A stretch of 64,000 nucleotides of DNA from Tetraselmis striata. Lineage: Eukaryota; Chlorophyta; Chlorodendrophyceae; Chlorodendrales; Chlorodendraceae. The stretch covers positions 123,903 through 187,902 of the forward strand of contig VCJN01003285.1 of NCBI GenBank assembly GCA_006384855.1. Reading direction: 5' to 3'. Positions 24,230 to 35,652 of this stretch are shown piece after piece; the first letter of the stretch is position 1; the number at the start of each line of letters is the position of its first letter. Under the pieces are notes generated by a model. The model was given only the letters and a program-made list of their open reading frames with translations, made no database searches and was not told the origin of the DNA. Position numbers and translations under genes: made by a program.

Positions 24230-24300
24230 CAACTAAAGTGAGACGGAGTTGGATGTCAGGGAGACGGAGTTGGATGTGAGACGGAGTTGGATGTCCGGGA
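24230..24300. repeat. Short tandem repeat, about three units of a 17-bp motif
   Basis: The unit GAGACGGAGTTGGATGT occurs three times with short spacers of 0 to 4 bp. There is no coding role, and it is too short and too few in copies to be a CRISPR array. Confidence 0.85.
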
Positions 24301-24685
24301 GGAAAATGGCAGACGCAGTGCGGTGTGCTGGCATGGCGCTACCGGCGCTCTAAATGGCATACGGACGTTGGGGAGCGAGGCATGCGCACAGCGCTACATT
24401 TAGCCGGCATGTAGCCCCATGCGCACGATGTGGTACGCGCGTGCGATGCTTTCGTGGAGCACTGTATACACGCTGTGTTCAATTCTCCGCTTGCTGGCAC
24501 TGTTGCGACATGCCGTCGGCGGGAATGTGATGACAATAATGTCCCTCGGAGCTCGTGACAGGTACACCGCTATAATTTCGAGTCCGCCGCCACACATCCT
24601 TCCAACTGGCGCACACTTGTACCGGTCTGGATCACATGTCGAACATGGACTTGGCATTCCGAGGGCTGCACGCTGGGCGCATTCA

Positions 24686-25915
24686 TTAGTCGACCCTTGG
24701 CCGGGTTTGTGCTGCCGGGCCGCAAGACGGCTGGCCTGGTTTGCCCGGGAATAAAGCTGTACACATCCAGGTACCCCCCCACATCCCCGTGATGCCGGCA
24801 TTTGGATGTGTTCCCAACTGCGCAGCGGTCAGGGGGCAGCTCGGCTCGCCTTGCGGCGGTGGCAGCAGATGGGGTGACGTGCGCTCCCATGTGGTGGCGC
24901 TCCAAGCGTGGGCCTGCCCACCTTGAGGGGCCGCTGCCTCTGCGGGCGGGAGGTTGGGCCAGTGGGCGGATAGGTAGTCGGCCACCTGCTGCGCCACCTC
25001 GCGGAGGCCCGGCATTTGGTCCGCCGCGGGGCCGGACACCAACGCGGCTGAGCGCCCAACGCAGAACAGCGGGAGCGGCCCCGGCCAGCGCGCGGCAGGC
25101 CGCTCCAGCAGTGCGTAGCCGCCCACCACTGGCGCCGGGTACCGGGCCAGCACCGCATCCAGGAGGCCCGGCGCCGAGTCTGTCTCGCCTCTGACTCCAA
25201 GCCGGCTGCTTTTACCGGTGGCGAGCCAGATGACATCCGCCTCCAGGCCCTCCTCAGCCCCGCAGGAGGCGCCGTCCCCTGCAAACCCCACCGACAGCTC
25301 AATCCAGCAGCACGCGGTAACGCGGCTACGGAAGCCAGCGGTGCCTACCCGCATCCCCGTGAGCTACATACAGCCCATGACAGGATGCCGGTGTGCGCTG
25401 CTTGCCACGGGGGGGCGCACTCAGCCGCGAGGCAAAGGGGTGCGACACATGGCGCAGCAGCAGGGTGAGGCAGGTGCGCACATTTGACATTGCCTGCGCT
25501 CATCTTGACTCCGACCGGCAAGGGCGTAGGCGCTGTGGAGAACGCCCAGCGCCCACCTGAGCGATGCAGGCTGGACACCACCTGGCCCTCGTGCACCGCA
25601 ATGTGGCAGCTGCCTGGCGATGGGGAAGAAAGGTGGGGTGAGGGTGCAGACTCGGCGCTGTGATGCGGCTCATGCCACGTGCAAACAACAGCAGAAGATG
25701 GGCCACGAGTAGCTGCCCATGGTTGACACGAGAGAAGGCAAACGGTTTTGCGGTCATCACAAATGTGCTTGTCGGTATCGTCGTCAACGTCCAACATGCA
25801 GCTGAGTTCAGATTGTCATAAACAATCCTCATGCCATAAACGTTGGAAACTTATACATGGGAAAATAACCAAACAAGAGGGATGAGTTATGCATATTGTG
25901 TGCGCGCGCGCGTGC

Positions 25916-25946
<31 letters not shown>

Positions 25947-28296
25947 CTGGGGGCAGGCAGGGCAGGGCAGGCCCCCACCTGCGCCACTTAGCTCCTGCAG
26001 GTCTTGAATCGCGACAGGGCTGACGCTGCCCCGGCCCCTGGCGGCGCGCGTGGCCTTGAGCCTCTCCGCCGGGCACTCCATCCGGGCGCACTGATGCCGG
26101 AAGACGCCGCCCAGGCTGCGCGGCTCGTAGTCAAACGGCCGCGCCAGCAGCGGTCGACGCGCCACAAGCCGCACGCTGCTGGCGCCAGCACGGGCAGCGC
26201 CGGCCGCCAGCTGCACAGCGGCGCTGCCGCCGCCGACGACCACCACCGCCTTCCCGCCCAGCTGCGCCTCCTCCGCCCTGAGGTCCACCTCCCGGGAGTG
26301 GTGCAGCGGCGGCGCCTCATCGTCAGCCGCATCAAGCGCCGCCCTCGCCCACTGCGGCATCTCCGGCTCCGCGCCGCTGCCGGTGAAGATGACGGCGGCG
26401 GCATGGATGGGCGCGCCCGAGCGGAGGCTCACACGACAGCGCGGTGCAGCGCCGTCCTCTGATGCTGGTAGCAGCTCCAGGTCCACCACCTCGTCCACGA
26501 TCACGTCTGCGGTGGAATGGGGCGCCCGCAGAGCATTCATACCGAGTGAGCGAGCCGGAATATACTGGCTCCAATCCTAGGAACGCTGGGTAAAGGCCTT
26601 CCTGGTGCATGCTTTAGTCGATATTGGAGAGTCTATTATCTATAACCGGAAACTTGCCAGTCTACTAGGATGGAAGATCGGCAAATATAATAGAAAAGAA
26701 GATAACAGAATAGAATAGAATAGAAATGTCTTGATGATTTTGCTTTTCTTGTAAGACAACTGACAGATACATCTTACTCGTATCGGGAATCGATATCGGG
26801 GAGCATTAAGTACATCGTTTGAGTTTGTATTGCCAATTTTTCAGAAAAAGTTTACGGACAGTCTTTCGCCAAAAAAGGATAGTAATACAGGGATGCGCAC
26901 CGATGCACAACGATACCATTATACATAAACGATTACTACGCGGTATCCCCATCAGGCATGTGGCCTGCTGCGATCAGGCAGCATTGCGGGGTGGTACCAA
27001 TGTGGTACCGACCGGTTTGCCAGTGTCACTATGAGCAGCGAGTAGCGAGTAGTACCAGCACTCGAGTGCTGTACAATCACAATGAATCAGGCGGTTTATT
27101 GCAACGCTAGAAGGGTGGCAATTAAGACAACACAGCCAAGCGCCGCCGTCTAAAAGTAACTGCGACCCACGCGCTGTCACCTGTCACCTGTCACCTGTCA
27201 CGCGCTGGTAACTGCGACCCACGATGCATAGGCTATGGGCTGTCTATGGCCCATAGTGTCCCCTTCTGTGTGTAGTGAAAACAACGCGACGCGGCAGGCG
27301 CCTCGGCTCTAACAACGTGCGCAACTGCACCGGGTGGACGACCCTCGTTAACTGGTACACACACACTGTGTTTTACCATATCATGCCGAAGGCAGCGTAG
27401 CGACACGGCCTGGATTGTACGGCAAGTGCTGTCACAATTTATGTCCAACCCCGTATCCAGTTGCGACCACTGCTGATCAAGTTCCATCCGCTGACTGCGC
27501 GGTGCCGACGCGTAAAGACACAAGATATACTCCGCCTCCGGCAGGGCATGGGCATATGCCTAACTACGAAGTGGCAGAGCCGCCTGGATCGGCAAATGGC
27601 TTCCGGCAGCGTATGTGCACCAGTGATGCCTACGACATACCAATGACGCCATTGGCCTCCCTATGTACCCGTAGCAGTCCACCGGCCATCGCCCCCCTCC
27701 GTCCAGCCAGGGTCATTGGTGCAGATGGGCATACGCAGCTGTACGCACGGAGGCGGCGCGGTGAGTGGGTGATGGTGCCGGAGACCTTTGGCGCTGGGTG
27801 GCAGCGCAGCCACCAGCTTCTTCTGGCAAAAGGCGTCCTGAAGCGAAGGGGTGGGGAGCGGCAGAAAGCCCGGCAGCGCGGTCTCCATGCTCGCCTCCAT
27901 TCGGGCGGCCTTCGCAAATTCGCGCAGCGCCGTGGGGTTGGTGGACGGGCTCTGGTTCACGGGCGAGCGGAGCAAGCGGGTGCCGAGGGCAGCATGCCCC
28001 GCGCGCCAGCCTGCCAACCAGCCTCCCTGGCGGTCAACCACCACCGTGTCCTACGCAGCACAATCGGATTCACTCTCATGAAGGAGGCAACAATACCGGC
28101 ATCCCCAAACTCAGAAACAGAAGCGCCCCTAACCGACTTGCGGAATCAGCAGGGCACTATGTATTGGTATGCCTTTGCTAGCGACTATCGGAATGTGTGC
28201 CATTGGCACCGCCGCGCTCACCTTGAGGATGTTCTCAGGAAGGCGGGCCACAACATGGAGAGCAGCCAGACCCGCGCCAACGACCACCAGACCGGC
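24686..28296 (-). CDS. FAD/NAD(P)-binding oxidoreductase (flavin monooxygenase-like), 5' end unresolved
   Basis: Exons I can support: 28296-28222, 28050-27786, 26506-25979, 25613-25557 and 25278-24686, joined with consistent phase. The first carries an FAD-binding Rossmann motif, LVVVGAGLAALHVVARL. The second has the stretch GGWLAGWRAGHAALGTRLLR then SPVN and ALREFAKAA, as in lysine/ornithine N-hydroxylase-like flavoproteins. The third has a second nucleotide-binding motif, AVVVVGGGSAAVQLA. The last has DVIWLATGKS, the usual ATG motif near the end of such flavoproteins, then FCVGRSAALVSGPAADQMPG. Two dinucleotide-binding motifs imply FAD plus NAD(P)H. The start codon must lie in an exon upstream of 28296 that I could not identify. 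The C-terminal tail after about 24920 looks non-homologous and overlaps repeat R4, so the true end may differ. Intron 2 (26507-27785) contains repeat R3 copy B. The substrate is unknown. Confidence 0.8.
24697..24765 (+). repeat. Dispersed repeat family R4, copy B
   Basis: GCCGGGTTTGTGCTGCCGGG, CAAGACGGCTGGCCTGG and CGGGAATAAAGC match the order of copy A. It overlaps the predicted end of the leftward flavoprotein gene, which may therefore have gained its C-terminus or 3' UTR from a repeat. Confidence 0.6.
25911..25946. repeat. TG microsatellite with an adjoining CG/TG run
   Basis: A GCGCGCG segment passes into TGCGTG and then about 13 TG units, within an intron of the flavoprotein gene. Confidence 0.9.
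26695..27165 (+). repeat. Dispersed repeat family R3, copy B, inside an intron
   Basis: The TAGAATAGAA run, TGTCTTGATGATTTTGCTTT, ACATCTTACTCGTATCGGGA, TAAGTACATCGTTT, AGAAGGGTGGCAATTAAG and AGCGCCGCCGTCT match copy A in the Fmt intron in order. The middle is strongly diverged. It lies in the largest intron of the flavoprotein gene. Just downstream (27160-27225), GTAACTGCGACCCACG occurs twice around four CTGTCAC units. Confidence 0.65.
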
Positions 28297-28299
28297 CTG

Positions 28300-29560
28300 G
28301 CGGACATCGCATCCACTCGTCTCCTGAATGACTGCCTGCAAGGGGATCAGAGGCAGCGTTACTCCCCAGGAACAACAGAGACGCTACTTCTCGGCAGAAA
28401 AAGAGATGCAACTAGTGCGGTCGTCGGGCAGCTTTATAAAATGCTATCCTCGGCACTACGAGATTCCCGGCACATGTAAGACGCTTGGCGGAACAGCGCG
28501 ACTCCAAGTTCATGTGAAGCTTCCTTTGAATAATAAAGCAGACCGCAAGGAGGACCGTAGCGAAGAGAGGAAGCACTTGGAAGCACTTTTCTGCGCCAGG
28601 ACTGGTACCAGTGAAGCCCTCGCGGCGTCTCTGCGTCGGCGTTTCAACGACGACTCGATTAGGCCGCAATCCAGTTGCGGAAATAAGCCCTGGGTGGATA
28701 GATGCCTGGAAGAGGTATCGTCGGAGGGGAAAGAAAGGCAGCGATTGCATGTACTGGTAGTGAAGATGCATGTAAATCGTACGGACAAACAGTCCTCTGG
28801 GGTGGGTGGGGGCATCGTTGCCTTGCTGGCTGAGACGGCAGAGATCGGGAACGCCGCTCTCGGCCCTCGGCCCCGCAGGAGGGCCTTCGATTTGTCGGCA
28901 GGGTCGAAAGGCAAAAGGTGTGCTACGTTTGACGCCATGCTAGGTGGGGCGGGGAGATTTTGTGCAGGATATCCTTGCTGCCTGCCAGGTACTCGGACTT
29001 TGGCCGCAGCGGCTTAGCGACGTGCAGCGGGGCAGTTCACGCGCGAGATGGAGGCGGTGACGCTTCGTGCCTGCTCGGTCGCCATGCCGCCCATGACGGT
29101 TCGTGTTCCTGATGGTCCCCTTCCCTTCTTCCCAGCAGCGTTGCCGAGTTGGGCGTCCTAGCTGCAGCTGAGAGGTCAGTCGATCTCGCGGCAAAGGCAC
29201 AGGCAAGGAAGCTCGTGTTTACGTTGAGGAAGGGGGGGGGGGGGGGGGGGGTGATTGACTGCAGACAGCAAGAGGCAACGCCGCGCACACGCACTGACGA
29301 CTACATCGCTGCGCTGCTGATATGACGAGAAGCAGTAAGGATTATACGGTGACGATGCGACCCGCACCGCCGCGCCGCGACGACTACGTCACGCGGCGCG
29401 CGGCTTGCGCACGGCGGGGCGACGAATATCACCCGCCGAGTGCTTGCTAATCCTTTCAGTACATATGCTGGGATTATGGGCAGTGTCAATTACATAATAT
29501 TTTGTAACAAATCCACCGCGCGCTGGATGATGAAAGCATTTTTTAAATGTACTCGATAAA
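28300..29560. other. Intergenic region; may hold the missing 5' exon of the flavoprotein gene
   Basis: A minus-strand start exon for the oxidoreductase should lie here, but no splice-consistent candidate stands out. There is a poly-G tract at about 29232-29250. A long plus-strand frame spanning 27415-28479 is antisense to the flavoprotein exons and is not a gene. Confidence 0.35.
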
Positions 29561-29576
29561 TATTAACAGAACCGGC

Positions 29577-30104
29577 TCAAACGCGGCCCGCAACTCGCAC
29601 GACGTGAGGCGGGACGAATGAGTGATGCGCGCCGCCTGGCAGTTGAAAATCCGGGGCGCGCGTGCATGTTGTGTCCGAGGGAAATCCATTACCGACGGCC
29701 GCGGTGTTGTGCAGGGAATAATGCCGGATAAATCGATGTCGTATGATATGATGCGGCAACGTGCACGCTCTCGAGCGATCATGAGCCGCCACCAATAAGC
29801 TCATCGGAATCGCCCAAACAAAATATAAGTGTGAGTAAGGCCTCCCGGTGATCCTAGATGGCGCACCGAGTGCCCCACCCGCAAAACGAGAACACCCCGA
29901 TTTGCGGCCACACAATATACGACAGCGCGCACCGTGCGGCGGCGCACCCCCTTCCTCGATCACCTCACCCATTGTGCCGAAAACCATGCCCGTGTGTTCC
30001 GACATGTCTACACAGGGCACCGCGCGACCCGAATTTTGATACCTCGCATGCACTACATGTGGGCCCCCCAAAAGCCCTTTTGATGCCGGGCCGCAACATT
30101 GCAC
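29577..30104 (-). pseudogene. Decayed 3' end of a reverse-transcriptase element related to the one at 37-40.8 kb
   Basis: On the minus strand the frame reads DMSEHTGMVFGTMGEV and later GALGAPSRITG and HDRSRACTLPHHIIRHR. The C-terminal region of the reverse-transcriptase ORF at 40390-40640 reads DMSEYTGMVFGTVGEV, then GTRCITRAHQEA and RERARCLIRRRR. Order and spacing agree over about 80 residues, and DNA identity is obvious in the first block. Only the tail of the element is present, in the opposite orientation, with the frame partly broken. It is a 5'-truncated, mutated relative, as expected for target-primed insertion. Confidence 0.7.
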
Positions 30105-30603
30105 TGTCGGCCCACTTGACGCCAGCCGGGCCTACCCGCCATCCCACCCAATCTGCCCGCCCAAACCCGGTCCCCACTCCTTTGACCGACCTTGAAGTTT
30201 GACTGTTGGTGGTGCCTCCGGAGCTGCCCGGTACGAGGTAAACACCCCATCCCCAGCTACCCGCATGCCGGTTAGTAGATATGCCACCGTGAGAGGTTGC
30301 GATCACGAACCACGCCCGCTCAGCGGCTGTAAACGGCCCCCACGGGTGCGTATATTATGTGTTGTGCATAGAACTACACGGGGATTTGTGTCATTATCGA
30401 GTGTGCAGTCCGTCACTGCGTTTCGCGTGGCGGGGGTTTTCCCGTGTTGTGCCGCGTGCGGGTGCAGATGGCGGGCCGTGGCGGCCAATGCTGCCTTATC
30501 ATTTGCTTACATGAGATGAATAAGCAGGGCGCCACTCAACCCAAACGCGCCCTGCATCAAGCGCGAGGGCCACCTCCGGCCACATGTTGTCCTTCTAGGG
30601 TAC

Positions 30604-31750
30604 ATGGAGTGCGCTGCCAACGCTAGGCAGGTGGTATACGACGTTCTCGGGACCAAGAGCATGGCCAATCCGGGGTTGCATGGAGTTGCCGACGGTGCAT
30701 CGGCTGTGTTGACGCAGAACGTCACCTTCACGCTCCAGCTTCTGCAACGGTGGCTAGATGACGTCATGGCGCAAGTCCGCAAGCTGCAAAGCACGCGGGT
30801 GTCGGACGCCGCGGACGGCCGCCCGACGGAGATGTTCAACCAAGAGCCCCGCCGCAACATGTGGCTGAAGATGCACCAGAAGCGAGGCTAGGTTTTCACA
30901 CCTCGAACTTCCTGCGGTTCTTCTTGCATTTCGACGGCGGCGTCAACTAACATACCGGCAGGCGTGCGAGGCATCGAGAACGCTCGCCAAAAGCCCTCCG
31001 GAAACCCGCATATGGCTGGGCTGCCCATCACGCTGCTCCATGAGGTCGTCGCGGTGGGCCTAGGCAGGCATCAGGGCGAGCTCCACAAGCTCGCTATAGG
31101 CTCAACACTTTTGCCATCACCGCGGCTATGGGCAAGCATGGGAAGGTGACGCTGCGGATTTCAGCCATGCACCCATCGGACTTGGAGGCAGATACAATGG
31201 ACAAGAACCGGTGGCCGCACATTCTGCTGTATAAGCGGCACCTCCCGTACAACGAGCTGGGGGCGAGGCGCATACATGCTGCGCCGCAACAAGACGCGCA
31301 TGGTGACAGCCTTTAAGGACGTGTTGCTGGAGGGCTCCAAGTCGTGGGGCACCAGAGCTGACATTGAGTCCGTTGGCTGCTACACGATGAGAATGCCACA
31401 GCCGGGTTGTCCAATGGGAATGGAGCTCTTCATGCGCCCCAAGTTGACTCTTGTCAATTGTGGGTACAAAAGGCACACAGCCTATGGGAGGGAATAGCAT
31501 GCGGCGAGGCGTGCGCAAGAGGAGGAGCTGGAGGCGCCGAAGCGTGAGATGTCGCTGCTCAAGTACATGTACCGATTTGAGATGGCACACCGCATGATGC
31601 GCGCTCCGAGCCGACTGAAATTTCTGCTAAAGATTAGCTATGCCTTGATGCTTGATGGGCGCTTCAAAGGGACCGACTTTGCGGAGGGGTGGCCACATGC
31701 GCTGGAGAGCGCTCCATCCCCTCTCGTCTGGGACCTGAGTCGCAGCCAAG
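30604..31750 (+). pseudogene. Frameshifted unknown ORF, possible mobile-element remnant
   Basis: Coding-like sequence continues over about 1.1 kb but changes frame. Frame 1 runs 30604-30888 (ARQVVYDVLGTKSMANPGLH) up to a stop, and again at 30964-31100. Frame 3 runs about 31083-31275 (LNTFAITAAMGKHGKVTLR, MDKNRWPHILLYKRHLPYN). Frame 1 returns at 31276-31494 (MLRRNKTRMVTAFKDVLLEG, GCPMGMELFMRPKLTLVNCG) and, after a stop, at 31549 on (LLKYMYRFEMAHRMMRAPSR). Residue use looks protein-like on both sides of each break. I do not recognise the family. The setting among repeats suggests a dead mobile-element or viral-type gene, but that is inference. Confidence 0.4.
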
Positions 31751-31799
31751 CCCGGCCTCTCCGCCCCCAAATGCCACCCCCCGCCGTTTAGTGCCGGGC

Positions 31800-34700
31800 T
31801 CCCATCTCCTCGCCGCTCGCCACCCTCGCGCGTCCTTACTACGGGGCGGCTGAGGGTTCCCTAGGGTTTCCAAACGGGTCGGCCGCAGAGCGCCGTCGAA
31901 CACTCCGTCATACGAAGCGACGTAACTCGGCGCATATGGAACGCATACGGGTGGAGAGTAGGCCGGATCTTCCGCAGAATCGGTCGCGGGTCAAGAACAC
32001 GGATTTTTTCGAAATCGAACAACCCTCGCGAGTAGACTGCCCCCGTCCAAGTCATACAACCCCCACCCCACCCGTAGGCGGACCTCGGAGATGCCGACGC
32101 TAGGCCGGGGTCGTGCATGAATTATTTTCAACAGCCCCCCGTACATGGCGTGTACCCGGCGGCGCCATCAGGTGCTAGTGGGACCGAGAATAATTCCCCC
32201 CTTATTTCTCCGATATGTCCGTGAGCCCGAACGGCATGCGCCTATGGTGAGTGACGGCGCGGCATCTATCACGGGCCCATCATGTACATATGATGGTCGA
32301 CTTCAGGGCTTCATGCTATCCAGCAGCGTGCTTGCACGTGCGAAGACATGCTTTCGATGGACTCCACGTCGTGGCAACTTGACCATTCAGCTTTGCTGCC
32401 CCTTACTGGGCCGTTCGTACTGCGTGCGTCAAAAGCAATGAACGGATTTTTAACAGCCGAATGTCAAATCGGTGCCCCATTCGGTACAGCGAGCCGCTCG
32501 GTACCGGGTATATATAACACAAAAAGCAAGGTTTTCAATTTCGGGCTGCGGGCTGAGCATTTCATCGACGCTTTTGTACGCGCGCACAGCCGTGCGCAGG
32601 TTCGATTCGCCGTCGGCACATTTCCTCATTTTTTTAAGCGCCCACACAGTATACAGCCACACTAGGACCTTATGTACTGCGCGCGTATACTGCGTTTTTT
32701 GCGCATTTTCTTGCTCACCGGCAATTTCCGTTTTTCCGGGGCGCACTAGCGGGCGGGTACCGGTATCGTCGTCGGTTTTTGAAGCACATACGCCAAGCGC
32801 GGCCATGGGCTCGCGACGCAAGATAGCCGCAACATGACCCCGCATGTTTTCAGAGTAGGGCATATAACTACCCTAGATAACCCTAGATGTACACCGCACA
32901 CATTCGATGTAACGCATTTGCACATGGCAAGATGTAGCATTTCACCAATGCTGGATGTAAATGCGTATAATATGTCCACTATACGCCATCGCATTAATTT
33001 TGCGACTACTGAGGTCGGCTAGCTCGAGGGAAGATGAGGATATACATATATGCCCACAGGGCGGCAATCACGTTGATGACATATGGCGTGCATCATGCGC
33101 ACGGATCAAGACCCACCCGTCCAGTACTTTTTTGACACCTGTAGTATAATGTTCCGCAACTTGTGAACGATGCGAAGCAGGCCCGAGCAATGGTTTCGGG
33201 GCTTTTCGCGAGGAGGGGATACCGTCCTTCGCGTAATGGTGCATTTGTAACATGCGCGGGGAACCTAATAAGTAGCATGCACCCATAGTATTGACAAACG
33301 CACTCTATTTGCCCCTTTCCCTTTTAATGCCGCATATATAGGGAACAGTGCCCATGCTGCACCTTGGAAACTATCCTTAACAAGTAGGTATATATGCACA
33401 CCTTAGACCGGAAATTACAACATTACATCAAGTCAGTATTACATGGAGGAGACCGCCAGGAGTAAATGTGCTGCGATATGCCTACATGTACAGTAGTATA
33501 CAAACAACTATACATATGAGGATCCAACACCCCTACATTACAACGGCTGACTTCACTATATTAATATCAGCATACAATGCACAACAGTGGAGGTGAGACC
33601 ATCCGCACAGTTGCTGTACATCATCATCCAACATATATATGAACCACCTCCAGCACGGTCCCGCACCGCGGCACCGCTTAGTGCACCACTCACACATGAT
33701 ACGGTGCATCTTCTTGCATCACAAGTAGTGCATGTGAGGTATATGTACGTAGTCGTGGGTGGTTTGAGCGCATGGCATGCCAAAGAGTATATTTTTATTT
33801 GGTATTTGTGGACACGAGAACATGCATTTTTGTCTCGCAGCTTCCCCGAGATGTATCGATAACGAACGGCCCCTATGCTTCTCGGCACATGATACGGGAT
33901 TTGCGGTCACTTACGTAGCATCAAGTTGCGTTCTTGCGTGTGACGGGCGCAACCCAGTGGCTCGCTCGCCCCACAAGAAATAGGAATGTTGCAATCACGA
34001 ACATCATCACACTTGTGCGTCGCTATACAAGAATGCGGATTTATTAGCTAGTGCGTTTGAAAGCCCGCCATGAGCAAGCGCGTTGCACTGTAGGCTTTAA
34101 AAAAAGGTTCTCTCAAAGAACTCTATAGTTCAAAATTGCCCTTCTTTTCTACATGTCACAGGTAGCCAATCACCTCATTCCGTGCCCCTTGTGGGCCACT
34201 TCCGAAAGCTTGCAGGTGCGAAGACATTTCGACGGGGCTTCACGTTATGGCGACCGCGTCCTCACTGTATCTTTGCCCCTTCGGCATAAGCAACATGTTC
34301 CACATCATATGCTTTCACCCGGGCACTGGTTCCGCATAGCTACTGCTCAGTTGACGAGCCTGCGCTCAGCCCGCGGTGCGGGACTGCGAGTGATGTAAGC
34401 ATGCATCCATAGAATTGAAATCACTTTATTTGTGGTATATATCCATCTCGTGGCGTTTAGGCAAGGACGCTCATCTCTCCTTGGAAAATTGTTACAAGTT
34501 TGCATAGGCACTAAACAACGTCTCTATTATTACTTTGTTGGCACGGCCCGATAGAAACGCCATGAACTGTAATGATTACTTGCACTGCATGCCATGGGAT
34601 CAACCACGCATGCCCTAAAGTCGATATACATGCACCAAGCAGCAATGAGAGAGCGCGCACAAAAAGTGCGATGTATTGTGGCTACATCGCCAATATGTTG

Positions 34701-35640
34701 CTACCCTATGCGCCGACCTATCTTAACTTGTACTTGGTTAGCAATGCCCTTATTGCAGGAATATATTCTTGCGAGTGCGACATAACCGGAAGAAACGGCC
34801 GCCTCTATGGCGTGGAGGCTTGCATACTGTAGACTGCAAAGCCCCATGGCCATAAAAACACCATGTTAATTGGGTGTCCAGGCATGCATGGATACGGCTT
34901 TTTCTGTGCAGCGACTTATGTGGACTGCTGTATCATCGTTGTCAGCACGGATACAGTATAGTAGCGTGGTACTACGTATACATACAAGCAGCGCACCTAC
35001 TTCTTACCACAAACAAGCTGATATAGTCGCAATACATCATACATATTTGCAAACATACACATTATGTAGCGCTATTGCTCGTTGCCACATCCTAAAACAA
35101 TAGTAGACTATATACTTCGATCCACGAAATATTAATCTATCTTTAAGGCGGGCTACTGAGAGGAGTATTGTTAGGGCCAAATACATATGGAATTTGTTAC
35201 GGTGATCCGCCCTGGGATGTTACCCCCCCCCCCCCCTCCCCCGGCCTTTCCATGTATAGCAGTGATGCAAATGGAATTTTGATTATCGCTAGTAAAATTA
35301 GTGGCCAGATGTGGCAACGGTGCGTGCACCATGTATACGATAGTGCGTCTCCTTGGGGCGATGGGGGCCTGGGTTTTGATCCTGGGGGGCAGGGGAGAGA
35401 TACGAGAGGGGGCGAGAGTGCCACATGCAGGAGACCCCCCCCCCCCCCCCCCCCCCCCCTTCTTGGCGCACTGTTTCTGACTGCAACTGCACTGGTACAT
35501 TGTTTGGCTCTCGCATGAGCCAGCGCCTGAGTGACTGCATGAGCCAGCACTGTAGCTGCCAATGTTGACGAGATATGCACTTGTATTACTACAGAGGCGG
35601 ATAACAAAATAACGAGCATGCCTGGCGAGAGGCAAATGCA
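31800..35640. other. Repeat-rich desert without a supported gene
   Basis: No frame resembles a gene. Parts of the region look internally duplicated: GTGCGAAGACAT plus downstream similarity at about 32338-32402 and 34216-34282, and ATGCAYCCATAG then TTTATTTG-like and CCTTGGAAA at about 33277-33382 and 34403-34500. Poly-C tracts lie at about 35223-35236 and 35437-35458. Base composition is closer to neutral than in the genes. Confidence 0.4.
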
Positions 35641-35652
35641 TGCTGGTGCAAG

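Noticed and set aside
24230-24300. Three spaced copies of a 17-bp unit, looking like a tiny CRISPR array
   Set aside because: Spacers are 0 to 4 bp, there are only three units, and the genome is eukaryotic.
27415-28479. A 354-codon open frame on the plus strand
   Set aside because: It is antisense to two flavoprotein exons that carry clear family motifs and splice phase, and its own translation has no family features.
32590-32625. A tRNA-like T-loop, GGTTCGATTC
   Set aside because: No matching acceptor stem, D arm or anticodon arm can be folded around it.
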